Of a stretch of DNA of 64,000 nucleotides, positions 46,760 through 55,847 are shown piece after piece; the stretch's first letter is position 1; each line of letters begins with the position of its first letter. Under the pieces are notes generated by a model. It was not told the origin of the DNA, made no database searches, and saw only the letters and a list, made by a program, of their open reading frames with translations. The DNA is from Sphingobium cupriresistens (GTDB taxonomy: Bacteria > Pseudomonadota > Alphaproteobacteria > Sphingomonadales > Sphingomonadaceae), in the NCBI RefSeq assembly GCF_004152865.1, contig NZ_SEOO01000003.1, positions 124,001 through 188,000 of the forward strand, written 5' to 3'. A program made the position numbers and the translations under genes.

Positions 46760-47111
46760 CCGCTGACTTCCGGCAACGGCCATCCGCGCAAGACTTCCCG
46801 TTTTTGCGGATCGGCCATGCCGGACCAGGCATCAGATGATTGCCGCTATTCAAGGGTCGCCTTCGGGCGGCCCTTTTTTGTGTGTCGTCCATGCCGGGCG
46901 AATGCCGGCGAGCGAAGGCAAAAAAAGGGACCGAGCGGCTCTGCGCCATGCTTGGAAAGGGCGTGATAGGGCCAAGCACAAACCCATGGCGGGACGTGGC
47001 TTCTGGACATGCAATTGCTCCGGCGACTTTTGCGGCAGTCACGACAGGCCGGCTTAACCTTTTGCTTACTTCGATCGTCGATGGTGGGTCAGAGGTGGCG
47101 CGGTATCGATC
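46760..47111. other. Intergenic region after the tonB cluster
   Basis: 352 bases with no supported gene. It contains the cluster's terminator (46852-46879) and presumably the promoter of the PilZ gene at 47112. Confidence 0.6.
46852..46879 (+). terminator. Terminator of tonB-exbB-exbD-exbD
   Basis: AAGGGTCGCC (46852-46861) pairs with GGCGGCCCTT (46866-46875) around a TTCG-type loop, followed by TTTTG. Confidence 0.85.
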
Positions 47112-47441
47112 ATGAGTGCGGAACGGAAATCAGAATATGACCGCAAGGACCGTGCGGCGGAGCGTCGCCACGTCCAGATCGCGGTCAAGGTCCGGCGACC
47201 GGGTGAAACCTGGTTCACCAGCCGGATCACCGACGTATCCACCACCGGATTTCGTCTGCAGAGCTTCATGAAGCTGACGGTCGGTAGAGACCTCTGGGTC
47301 ATGCTGCCGGGTTTCGAGGGGCGGCGCGCCCGCGTGTTATGGACTCGTGGTCCCGAATCGGGCTGCACCTTCGAACGGCCGCTTCACCCCGCGATCCTCG
47401 ACCATATCGTGCGCTTGAACGCGGCCGCCGGCTCCTACTGA
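47112..47441 (+). CDS. PilZ-domain protein
   Basis: 109 residues, single domain. RAAERRHVQIAV holds the RxxxR half and DVSTTGFRL the DxSxxG half of the c-di-GMP-binding site; RRARVLWTRGPESGCTFE closes the barrel. Cytoplasmic effector, target unknown. It is the third PilZ-type sequence in the window and stands alone. Confidence 0.88.
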   Translation: MSAERKSEYDRKDRAAERRHVQIAVKVRRPGETWFTSRITDVSTTGFRLQSFMKLTVGRDLWVMLPGFEGRRARVLWTRGPESGCTFERPLHPAILDHIVRLNAAAGSY

Positions 47442-47485
47442 CGCGGCGGGCAGGACATCGCTAGGGCATTTAGAGCGACGGCGGT

Positions 47486-49273
47486 TCAGACGGTCGGAGC
47501 ATCCTGGAACTGGAGACTCGCCAAGCGGGCGTAAAGGCCATCCTGCGCCACCAAGGCGGCGTGATCGCCCTGTTCGACGATGCGGCCCTCATCCATCACA
47601 AGAATGCGATCGGCGGCGCGCACAGTGGCCAGTCGATGAGCGATGACGATGGTCGTGCGCGCCTGCATCAGCCGACCGAGCGCATCCTGCACCAGCCGTT
47701 CGGATTCGGCGTCGAGCGCAGAGGTCGCCTCGTCCAGCAGCAGGATCGGCGCATCGCGCAGCAGGGCGCGCGCGATCGACAGGCGCTGGCGCTGGCCGCC
47801 CGACAGGCGTGCGCCGCCTTCACCCATCTGGCTGTCCAGCCCCTGTGGCAGCGCGCGGAGAAAGGCTTCGGCATTGGCGGCGCGGGCGGCCTCCCAAATT
47901 TGCTCGTCGGTCGCGTCCCAGCGGCCGTAGCGCAGATTGTCGCGGGCCGATGCGGCGAAGATCACGCTGTCTTGCGGCACGATCGCCATCATGGCGCGCA
48001 ATGCGGCGGGATCGGCATCAGGCAGGGCGACGCCGTTCAGCCGAATCGCGCCGGAACCTGGATCGTAGAAGCGTAGCGCGAGTTGGATAAGGGTCGACTT
48101 GCCCGCGCCGGAAGGGCCGACGACCGCGATCGTCTCGCCCGGCGCGACGGCGAAGGAGACGCCATGCAGCGCCGCCTGATCGGGGCGCGTCGGATAGTGG
48201 AAATGCACATCCTCGAAACGCAGATGCGCGCCCTGCAAACCGCTGGGCAGCGGGGCCGGGTGGGCTGGAGGCAGGATGTCCGGCGCGGCCGTCATCAACT
48301 CATGCAAGCGACTGGCCGCGCCCGCGCCACGCAACAGGTCGCCCCAGCTTTCGGACAGCGATCCGAACGCGCCGGCGACCAGGCCGCCGGTCAGGACGAA
48401 AGCGGCGATGCTGCCGCCGGACAGCTTACCGGCTGCGACATCAAGCGCTCCCTGCCACATGACGGCGGTGATCGATCCAAAGACGAGCCCGATCACCACC
48501 GCGGTCATGAGCGCGCGCAGGCCGATCCGCCGTCGCGCGGTGGCGAAGCCGCTTTCCACGGTCGCATCGAAGCGAGCAGCCTCGCGCCCCTCTTGGCCGA
48601 AGGCCTGCACGATCTTCATCGCGCCCAGCACTTCGCTGGTGACGCTGCCGATGTCGGCCAGCCGATCCTGGCTGGCGCGCGACAGGCCGCGGACCCGGCG
48701 GCCCAGCCCAATCAGCACGAGCAGGATGACGGGGATGCCTAGCAGCAGCATCGCCGCGAGCTTGGGCGCGAGCGCGAAGAGGTAGATCAGCCCACCCATC
48801 CCGGTGACGAGGTTGCGCAGCGCGACCGAGACTGTCGATCCGACCACCTGCTCGACGATCGCGGTGTCCGCGGTCATGCGGGACGCGATTTCGGACGGGC
48901 GGTTTTCCTCGAAGAAACGTGGCGCCTGGCGCAGCAGATTGGCCTGGGTGGCGCTGCGAATGTCGGCGACGACACGCTCGCCCAGCCAGGACACGAAATA
49001 GAAGCGCAGCGCGCTGGCGATCGCCAGGATGATGACGATCAGCAGCAGATATTCAAACCAGCGGCTGATGTCGCCGCCGCCCATGAAGCCCTTGTCGATC
49101 ACTAGCCGGAAGCCGCTGGGGATGCCCAGCGTTGCGGCCGACGACACGATCAGCGCCAGCACCGCGCCGGCGATGCGCCCCGGATAGCGACGGGCGAAAC
49201 CCCATAGCATCGACAGGCTGCCAAGGGCGGGGCGCGCATCGGCGCGGGCGGCGGGTTGCAGGGCATCCTCCAT
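47486..49273 (-). CDS. ABC exporter, fused permease and ATPase (half transporter)
   Basis: 595 residues: six membrane helices in the N-terminal 310, then an ATPase with Walker A GPSGAGKST, signature LSGGQRQRLSIARALL and Walker B ILLLDEATSALD. Domain order and length match MsbA/multidrug-type homodimeric exporters. The substrate is unknown. It lies 141 bases downstream of the methyltransferase fusion gene on the same strand. Confidence 0.92.
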   Translation of the reverse strand: MEDALQPAARADARPALGSLSMLWGFARRYPGRIAGAVLALIVSSAATLGIPSGFRLVIDKGFMGGGDISRWFEYLLLIVIILAIASALRFYFVSWLGERVVADIRSATQANLLRQAPRFFEENRPSEIASRMTADTAIVEQVVGSTVSVALRNLVTGMGGLIYLFALAPKLAAMLLLGIPVILLVLIGLGRRVRGLSRASQDRLADIGSVTSEVLGAMKIVQAFGQEGREAARFDATVESGFATARRRIGLRALMTAVVIGLVFGSITAVMWQGALDVAAGKLSGGSIAAFVLTGGLVAGAFGSLSESWGDLLRGAGAASRLHELMTAAPDILPPAHPAPLPSGLQGAHLRFEDVHFHYPTRPDQAALHGVSFAVAPGETIAVVGPSGAGKSTLIQLALRFYDPGSGAIRLNGVALPDADPAALRAMMAIVPQDSVIFAASARDNLRYGRWDATDEQIWEAARAANAEAFLRALPQGLDSQMGEGGARLSGGQRQRLSIARALLRDAPILLLDEATSALDAESERLVQDALGRLMQARTTIVIAHRLATVRAADRILVMDEGRIVEQGDHAALVAQDGLYARLASLQFQDAPTV

Positions 49274-49414
49274 GGATGCGGCGCTTAGAGGGATTTCACG
49301 GGATAGGAAATATCCGACCGCCCCGAAATCGCTTCAGGTCCGGAAAATCGCGGCGTTGAGCACGGAGCAATGCGTCGCCTGGGGCCAGTCCGTCCCACCC
49401 GCTTCGACAGCCTG

Positions 49415-50707
49415 TCAGCTATCGCCCGCCATTTCCCCCGCCAATTGCAGCACACGGCGAGTGTCGGCCTTGCCGGTCAGGGCATAGGCCATCGCGCCGG
49501 CTTCCCAATAAGCGACGACCTCGCCCTGCTGCCGGGCGATCAGCGGCGTGCCCTCCGCCGGGGTTTCCGCGCGGTCGGCGAAGAAGGAGAGCGCCTCGCC
49601 CTGTGGCGTCAGCATCGACATGGCGATGGCCGGACTGTCGGGGGTCGGGAAGAGCTGGACATCGGTCACGCGCCAGCCTGCGGGCAAAACGGGCAGCACG
49701 ATGCCGGTGGACTGTTCGATCTCCCGCGCGTCGAACGTCGCGCTTTCGACTTGGGAGGCCATGGCCTGGCGCAACAGGCCGGCGCGGCGGGAGGCGGCGG
49801 CTTCGTCGAGGAAACTGCTCGCCTGCGCTGTCTGCGGAAATTCGCCCAGTGCGCCGCGCGCTATCCAGCCGGTGGCGAGCAAAGCGGCGATGGCGGCGGC
49901 GCGCCCGACATGGCGCCAGCTGCGGCCGGCGTCATTGTCATTGGCGACCGGCAGGCGGGTATCGCGGCGGCGGCCGACCAGCGTCCCCTTGGTCCCGTCC
50001 TTGACCAGGCGGAAATCGATATGCGGCCAGCGTTGCCGCCAGCGCCGCGCCACCAGTCGTTCGCCGGGTCGGGCGGCATCGTCCAGCAGGACCACGCCGT
50101 CGGGGGACAGGCGCGCGAACAGGCTGTCGGCCGCGCCGCGGACCAGCGGGTGGACGCTCCAGGGCGGCCCGTCGATGATGATGAGATCGATCTGGTCGGG
50201 CAGCGCATCGATCGCATACCAGCGGCCCGGCCAGTCGGCGCTGTCATGGGTCAGCGGGGCGTGGCGGATATCGACGTCGAGCGCATGGTCGGCCAGCCAT
50301 TGCCGGGTCGCATCGACAAAGCCGCCATGCTGGTCGAAACTGTGCAGCCGGCCGCCGCCATGCAATTGCAACGCGCGGGCGGCGATGAGCGAGGAGGCGC
50401 CCGCGCCCAGTTCCACCACATGGGCGGGGCGCGTCCTTGCGATTTCACGCACGATATGGCGCAGGAACCCGACATCGGCCTTCCAACTGCCCAGATGCGG
50501 CAGGGCGTCGTGCGGCAGGCGCAATTCGTCGAGCAGGGCGCGCTTGTCCGCCGGGCGACCACCCGACAGGCTGGCGAGCAGCCAGGGCCAGCCGATCGCG
50601 CCGAAACCAATGCGCCAGGCCATGTCCGACAGGCGGCGGGGCAGGTCGCTGTCGGCATGGCCCGCTTCGGTCAGGGGGAGAAGGCCGGTGAGGTCACGGG
50701 ATGTCAC
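49415..50707 (-). CDS. Fusion: SAM methyltransferase + membrane-anchored anti-sigma-like domain
   Basis: About 430 residues. The first 250 form a class I methyltransferase: SAM motif VVELGAGASSLIAARAL (97-113), SFDQHGG, and an acidic post-motif IIIDGPPWSVH, most like the Methyltransf_24 group. Then a linker (PVANDNDAGRSWRH), one membrane helix (269-285), and a C-terminal domain ending QGEVVAYWEAGAMAYALTG (about 395-413), which resembles the periplasmic end of sphingomonad anti-sigma factors (the YWxxGxxxYALxG pattern). The cysteine-containing anti-sigma zinc finger is absent and no sigma-factor gene is near. Start uncertain: GTG at 50707 has AAGGAG 12 bases ahead; ATG at 50752 is the alternative. 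Confidence 0.75.
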   Translation of the reverse strand: MTSRDLTGLLPLTEAGHADSDLPRRLSDMAWRIGFGAIGWPWLLASLSGGRPADKRALLDELRLPHDALPHLGSWKADVGFLRHIVREIARTRPAHVVELGAGASSLIAARALQLHGGGRLHSFDQHGGFVDATRQWLADHALDVDIRHAPLTHDSADWPGRWYAIDALPDQIDLIIIDGPPWSVHPLVRGAADSLFARLSPDGVVLLDDAARPGERLVARRWRQRWPHIDFRLVKDGTKGTLVGRRRDTRLPVANDNDAGRSWRHVGRAAAIAALLATGWIARGALGEFPQTAQASSFLDEAAASRRAGLLRQAMASQVESATFDAREIEQSTGIVLPVLPAGWRVTDVQLFPTPDSPAIAMSMLTPQGEALSFFADRAETPAEGTPLIARQQGEVVAYWEAGAMAYALTGKADTRRVLQLAGEMAGDS

Positions 50708-50810
50708 TGTAAAAACATGCTCCTTATGGAATCGCCGGACTATGCCGCTCATCCTGTTTCGCGCATATGACAGCGTCACAGATCGTCAATGGATGACGCA
50801 GGGAAGGCCG

Positions 50811-51788
50811 ATGACCCGTATAATTTCCGCGACAGTCGAACGGTGGCCGGTGGCGGGCGCCTTCGTCATCAGCCGCGGGGCCAAGACCCATGTCGATGTC
50901 ATCGTGTGCACCGTGAGCGACGGCGTGCACGAAGGGCGGGGCGAAGGGACGGCCATCTATTATGAGGGCGAGAGCGCGGAGGGCTGCGTCGCGGCGCTTC
51001 AGGCCTATGCCGGGCCGCTGGAGCGGACGGCGTTGCTGACCCATATGCCGCGCGGCGCGGCGCGCAACGCGCTGGACTGTGCGCTGTGGGATCTGGAGGC
51101 GAAGCAGGCCGGAGTTCCGGTGTGGCAACTGGCCAGTCTTGACGCGCCCGCGCCCCTGCCCAGCGCCTTCACCATCAGTCTGGGCGAACCGGCGAAGATG
51201 GAGGCGGATGCCGGGGCGGCGGCGGCGCGGGGCTTTGCGCTGCTGAAATGCAAGCTGACCGGCGAAGGCGACCAGGCGCGCATCGCAGCGGTGCGCGCAG
51301 GCGCGCCGGACGCCCGGCTGATCGTCGACGCCAATGAAAGCTGGCACGCCATGGACATTGCGGCGGAAGCGGCGGCGCTGGCCATGCTGGGGGTTGAAAT
51401 GGTCGAACAGCCGGTGATCCATGGGCAGGAAGCGCGGTTGGCGGGGGTGCGCGCGCCATTGCCGCTGTGCGCCGACGAAAGTTGCCATACGCGCGCCGAT
51501 CTCGACCGGCTGGGCGATTTCGACGCGGTCAATATCAAGCTGGACAAGGCGGGCGGGCTGACCGAGGCGCTGGCGCTGGCGAAGGACGCGCGGGCGCGTG
51601 GTTTTCGCATCATGGTCGGCTGTATGCTCGGCACCTCGCTGGGCATCGCGCCGGCTGCGCTGGTGGCGCAGGGGGCGGACTGGATCGACCTGGACGGCGC
51701 GCTGCTGCTGGCGAAGGACCGGGACGGTGGATGGGCGCTGCGTGAGGGGCTTTTGCAGCCGGGTATGTTGTGGGGCGGCGGTCAGTAG
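50811..51788 (+). CDS. Dipeptide epimerase (enolase superfamily, L-Ala-D/L-Glu type)
   Basis: 325 residues. Catalytic lysines are in LLKCKLTG (KxK motif) and NIKLDKAGG; metal ligands are Asp in IVDANES, Glu in MVEQPV and Asp in LCADES. This order is that of muconate-lactonizing-subgroup dipeptide epimerases that recycle murein peptides. The ATG at 50811 has GGGAAGG 3-9 bases ahead. It is divergent from the fusion gene and converges with the next gene by 7 bases. Confidence 0.9.
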   Translation: MTRIISATVERWPVAGAFVISRGAKTHVDVIVCTVSDGVHEGRGEGTAIYYEGESAEGCVAALQAYAGPLERTALLTHMPRGAARNALDCALWDLEAKQAGVPVWQLASLDAPAPLPSAFTISLGEPAKMEADAGAAAARGFALLKCKLTGEGDQARIAAVRAGAPDARLIVDANESWHAMDIAAEAAALAMLGVEMVEQPVIHGQEARLAGVRAPLPLCADESCHTRADLDRLGDFDAVNIKLDKAGGLTEALALAKDARARGFRIMVGCMLGTSLGIAPAALVAQGADWIDLDGALLLAKDRDGGWALREGLLQPGMLWGGGQ

Positions 51789-52189
51789 CCGAGCGTCAGG
51801 CCGACCGCATAATATCGGGGACCGACATTGGCCTTGGCCCGCAGCTTGGGGATGATCGGCATCGCCAGCGTCGCATAGGGGCGGATATGATCGCCGCTGA
51901 AGCGCGCACCCGCGCCGATCGTGGCGGACAGCGGGATGGTATAGGCGGCCTCGACCCGGCCATAAAGTTTCGTGTCGCCATCGCGTAGGTAGACGCCGGC
52001 GCCCGGCGTCAGGCTGAACCCGGCCATATTCAGCGCGTAGCCCGCGCCGATTTCCGTCCCCCAATGACCATCGGCGCGGCCATAGTTGATTTCCGCGCCC
52101 AACCCTTCGGCCTGGACCGTTGCGGGAATGGTGGCGGACAGGATGGCGGCGAGCGCCGAGGCGGCAAGGGCGAGGCGCGATATCGTCAT
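51782..52189 (-). CDS. Small outer-membrane beta-barrel protein
   Basis: 135 residues: signal peptide (MTISRLALAASALAAILSAT, cleavage after VQA), then amphipathic strands with Gly/Tyr turns, ending YYAVGLTLGY with a terminal aromatic residue. Resembles short opacity-type barrels; no specific role can be named. Confidence 0.75.
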   Translation of the reverse strand: MTISRLALAASALAAILSATIPATVQAEGLGAEINYGRADGHWGTEIGAGYALNMAGFSLTPGAGVYLRDGDTKLYGRVEAAYTIPLSATIGAGARFSGDHIRPYATLAMPIIPKLRAKANVGPRYYAVGLTLGY

Positions 52190-52267
52190 CGCGCCCCGCT
52201 AGGCGCGGAGGGGCGCCGCCACAAGCCGGCGCGGGACGAACCGACTCGTCCGCGCGTCGGCCCGCCT

Positions 52268-53434
52268 TCATCCTTCCAGATCGACCCGCTTGACCGGCTG
52301 CACCTCGGCATACGGCATGATCATCCGCCCATCCGGCGCCGATGTGAAAGTGGTTTGCGTGGGATAGGCGAATTCGATCCCGCGATCGTTGAATTGCCGC
52401 AGGATGGCCAGGCCAACCTTGTGCCGCACGATGTAGATCGCGTCCCAGTCCGGCAGATAGACGTCGAACTCCACCTCGAAATCCAGGCTCGACGCGCCAA
52501 ATCCAATAAAACCGGACCGGACGAAATTGCCGCCCAGATCGGTGATGATCGCCTTCAATATGTCGGGTATCTGTTCGGCGACGTCGGGCGCCGTCTGATA
52601 TATGACGCCGATGGCGAATTTGATCCGTCGATGGTCCAGCGTGAAATAGCTGGTGATTTCCTTTTGCAGCAGATTGGCGTTCGAAATGACCTTCTTTTCG
52701 CCGGTAACCGCGCGCAGGCGGGTGGATTTCAGCCCGATTTTTTCGACTGTGGCCGTCGTAGCGTCATAGTTGATCGTCTCGCCCCGGCGGAATGGCTTGT
52801 CGAAGATGATCGAGAGCGCGGCGAACAGGTCGGAGAAGATGCCCTGCGCGGCCAGGCCTATGGCGATGCCGCCAATGCCCAGACCCGCGACCAGCCCCGT
52901 GACGTTGACGCCCAGATTGTCGAGCACGACGATGGTGGCGATCGCGAACAGGGCGAAGCTGACCAGCACGCGAATCAGGCCCATGGCGTTGGCCAGCGTC
53001 TCGCCGCCGCCATCCTGCGCCAGCGTTTTGCGCTCGATCAGGCCCAGGATGATCTCCCGCGCCCAGAGCGCGACCTGCAACACGGTGGCGATGGTGAAGA
53101 GGAAAGCGACGGTCTTCGTCAGCGAAGCCGGCGCGTCGGCATAGCCCACGACCAGACGGGCGGCGACCAGCACCATGAAATAATGGGTGGTGCGCGCCGC
53201 CGCGCGGCCCAGCACATTGGCATAGCCCAGCGGATCGCCGCGCGTTCCCCGGTTGCGCTTGCCAAATTCGCGCAGCGCGGTGAGCGCCAGATAGATCAGC
53301 ACGGCCGCGCCGAGCGCGATCAGGATCTGGACATAATGGACCTGGAACCAGGTGATGGTGGAATCCCACATTTCGCGTAGATTGGGGGCCTGCACGTCGA
53401 TGGCGGGGAGGGCGGGGTCTTTTTTGTCGGCCAT
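52268..53434 (-). CDS. MscS-family mechanosensitive channel
   Basis: 388 residues. Several N-terminal helices, then the pore-lining helix LGIGGIAIGLAAQGIFSD and the beta domain SIIFDKPFRRGETI typical of MscS. The C-terminal domain reads YQTAPDVAEQIPDILKAII. It opens on membrane tension to release solutes. The start at 53434 begins MADKKDPALPAID; longer in-frame sequence upstream has no membrane character. Confidence 0.92.
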   Translation of the reverse strand: MADKKDPALPAIDVQAPNLREMWDSTITWFQVHYVQILIALGAAVLIYLALTALREFGKRNRGTRGDPLGYANVLGRAAARTTHYFMVLVAARLVVGYADAPASLTKTVAFLFTIATVLQVALWAREIILGLIERKTLAQDGGGETLANAMGLIRVLVSFALFAIATIVVLDNLGVNVTGLVAGLGIGGIAIGLAAQGIFSDLFAALSIIFDKPFRRGETINYDATTATVEKIGLKSTRLRAVTGEKKVISNANLLQKEITSYFTLDHRRIKFAIGVIYQTAPDVAEQIPDILKAIITDLGGNFVRSGFIGFGASSLDFEVEFDVYLPDWDAIYIVRHKVGLAILRQFNDRGIEFAYPTQTTFTSAPDGRMIMPYAEVQPVKRVDLEG

Positions 53435-53517
53435 GCTGTTCCGTCTGAATGAGAGCGAGTTCCAATCAGATGGAATCATCTGATGACTGGCAAATCGCGT
53501 AAAACATAAGGGGCGGA

Positions 53518-54525
53518 TCAGGCCGCCGCTGCGAGCGGCTCGCAATCCGCGATCCCGTCGAGAAACGCAATCAGGCCGCGCTCCCCGCGCGACAGATAGC
53601 GCGTCCGGCGCGGCAAGCGAAGCCCTTCGCGCCACGCATCCTGCCCATCCTTGCACAAAGCCAGCAAAGCAGGGTGGACATAGGATTTGCGGCTGATCGC
53701 GGGAGTATTGCCCAGCGCCCGCGACACCGGTTCGAGTAGGTCCTTAAGCGAGACATGGCCGGCCGCCAATGTTTCGAACGCGATGGTGGACGCCCCCCAG
53801 GTGCGGAAATGCTTGGCGGTGAAGGGGCCGTCCATGGCCTGCGCGATATAGGCGTTGACGTCGTTCGAGGTGATCGGCCGGGCGTCGCCATCCTCATCCA
53901 GATATTGGAAGAGATGCTGGCCGGGCAGATCCTGCACCTGCCGCACGAAGCGCAGCAGGCGAGTGTCGGTGACGGTGAGTTGCTGTTGCTTGCCCGACTT
54001 GGCGCGGTAGCGCAGCGTCAACGACTTGCCGGACAGGTCGACATGGCGGCGGCGCAGCGTGGTGGCGCCGAAACTCTTGTTGGTGGTGGCATAATGTTCG
54101 TTGCCCACGCGCAGCTTGGCCAAGTCGAGCAGGCGGATCACGGCGGCCAGCGTGCGGTCCTTGCGCAGGCCGCGGCGCAACAGGTCGGCCTCCAGCCGTT
54201 CGCGCAATTTGGGCAGGGCGCGGCCGAAATCGGGGCAGCCGGCATATTTCTGCGCCTCCCGCGCGGCGCGGAAGTCGGGGTGATAGCGATATTGTTTGCG
54301 ACCGCGATCATCATAACCGATCGCCTGGATATGGCCCCAGGGCGAGGGGCAGTACCAGCAGTCGACATAGGCCGGCGGCAGCGCGATCGCGTTCAGCCGG
54401 TCTATTTCGTCGCGGTCGGCGATGCGCGTGCCGTGGGCGTCATAATAGGCCCATCCGTGCTTGAGCGCGCGTCGCGTAATGCCGGGAATGGAGTCGTCCG
54501 CATGGACGATGGAGGTGTTGGCCAT
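53518..54525 (-). CDS. DNA topoisomerase IB (eukaryotic-like)
   Basis: 335 residues, full length for bacterial TopIB. It relaxes supercoils through a 3'-phosphotyrosine. Active-site parts: KLRVGNEHYATTN (Arg), RYRAKSGKQQ (Lys), KHFRTWGAST (Arg), and the nucleophile Tyr in ISRKSYVHPALL. AAGGATAAG stands directly before the ATG at 54525. It is divergent from the PfpI-family gene. Confidence 0.95.
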   Translation of the reverse strand: MANTSIVHADDSIPGITRRALKHGWAYYDAHGTRIADRDEIDRLNAIALPPAYVDCWYCPSPWGHIQAIGYDDRGRKQYRYHPDFRAAREAQKYAGCPDFGRALPKLRERLEADLLRRGLRKDRTLAAVIRLLDLAKLRVGNEHYATTNKSFGATTLRRRHVDLSGKSLTLRYRAKSGKQQQLTVTDTRLLRFVRQVQDLPGQHLFQYLDEDGDARPITSNDVNAYIAQAMDGPFTAKHFRTWGASTIAFETLAAGHVSLKDLLEPVSRALGNTPAISRKSYVHPALLALCKDGQDAWREGLRLPRRTRYLSRGERGLIAFLDGIADCEPLAAAA

Positions 54526-54625
54526 CTTATCCTTCTCATGGCCGAAAACCCGCCGTTCGTCGCTTCGTTCCGCAACTTCCCCAGCGGATGGCCGTTGAGG
54601 CTGCTTCGCCATAGAGGAGACGATC

Positions 54626-55180
54626 ATGCCTGCCCTTGAAGAAAGCCGAATCCTGATCATCGCCACCGACGGCTTCGAACAGTCCGAACTGTTCGATCCG
54701 CGTCAGGCCCTGATCGACGCGGGGGCGCAGGTCGTGCTCGCGTCGCCCGATACGAAGCCCATTCAGGGCATGAAGCATGACGAGAAGGGCGACAGGATCA
54801 CGCCCGATATCATGCTGGAGGCGGTGAAGATCGCCGAATATGACGGCCTGATCCTGCCGGGCGGGGTGGCCAATCCCGATACGTTGCGGATGGACGAGAA
54901 AGCGGTGGCGCTCATTCGCGCCTTTGCCGAAACGGGCAAGCCCTTGGCGGCGATCTGTCACGCGCCATGGCTGCTGGTGGAGGCCGATGTCGTGCGCGGC
55001 AAGACCGTAACATCCTGGCCGTCGGTGCGCACGGACCTCGCCAATGCCGGCGCGCAGGTGGTCGATCAGCCAGTCGTGATCGACGGGAACATCATCACCA
55101 GCCGCAAGCCGGACGATATCCCCGCGTTCGTCGCCGCGTTCAAGAAAGCGGTCGGCGAATCGCAGACGGTCGCAGCCTGA
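54626..55180 (+). CDS. PfpI/DJ-1 family protein (YhbO-like)
   Basis: 184 residues. The nucleophile Cys is in AAICHAPWLLVEA, with the acid in EQSELFDPRQAL and GVANPDTLRMD as family blocks. Members act as glyoxalases/deglycases or proteases; stress protection is likely. GGAGACGATC precedes the ATG. The last 41 bases overlap the convergent membrane-protein gene. Confidence 0.93.
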   Translation: MPALEESRILIIATDGFEQSELFDPRQALIDAGAQVVLASPDTKPIQGMKHDEKGDRITPDIMLEAVKIAEYDGLILPGGVANPDTLRMDEKAVALIRAFAETGKPLAAICHAPWLLVEADVVRGKTVTSWPSVRTDLANAGAQVVDQPVVIDGNIITSRKPDDIPAFVAAFKKAVGESQTVAA

Positions 55181-55847
55181 GCGGCGGGGCGCCCAGGCGC
55201 CAGGGCGTGACCGGGCGGCGGAGCAGCGACAGATAGGCCAGCGTCCACGCCGCGCAGACGGTCAGCGTCGGCGCGGCGAAAGCCAGGATGCCGGGGAAGA
55301 TGACGGCTGTGGCGACAGCGGCGGCGCTGCCGCCCAGCACGGCCGCCAGGGCGCGCGGCTCCCCATCGGGGCCGCGCAGCCAGACTATGGCGGCGGTGAC
55401 GCCTGTCAGGAAGCCTAGTATGAAATGCAGCGTGGCCGGGCCGGGCAGGCCAAGCGCGGCGACCAGCAGCATGAGGATCGCCGCCGCTGGCGCCAGCGGA
55501 ACCCGGCCCAGCAGCCGCGTTGTCAGCGGATAGGCCAGCAATTCGCAGGTCAGCGCGGCGAGTAGAATAGCGATAGCCAGGTCGGCATGACCGGCGATCA
55601 GGGCGATCACCGCGGCGGCGCCCCAGCGGATGAGGCGGGTCGGGGCCATGCGGATATGGCTGATCCACTCCCGCGCGCCGGGACGCGGGATGATGCGACG
55701 ATCGGCGAGGCGTAGCTGGAAGCCGCCGACAAGCAGCAGCGCATCGATGCCCCAGGGCAGCAAGTCCGGCACCTGCCATGAACAGGCGAGCAACAGGCCG
55801 AGCAGCAGGCCGTGGGCCAGGCCCAAAAGGCGCAATTCTCCGATCAT
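55140..55847 (-). CDS. Polytopic membrane protein linked to exosortase-A ligase
   Basis: 235 residues, six to eight hydrophobic helices (MIGELRLLGLAHGLLLGLLL at the start; AALTCELLAYPLTTRLLG in the middle). I do not recognise a named family. Its ATG overlaps the stop of the ligase-like gene (ATGA, 55847-55844), so it probably works with that surface-polysaccharide or protein-glycosylation system. Confidence 0.7.
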   Translation of the reverse strand: MIGELRLLGLAHGLLLGLLLACSWQVPDLLPWGIDALLLVGGFQLRLADRRIIPRPGAREWISHIRMAPTRLIRWGAAAVIALIAGHADLAIAILLAALTCELLAYPLTTRLLGRVPLAPAAAILMLLVAALGLPGPATLHFILGFLTGVTAAIVWLRGPDGEPRALAAVLGGSAAAVATAVIFPGILAFAAPTLTVCAAWTLAYLSLLRRPVTPWRLGAPPLRLRPSAIRRPLS

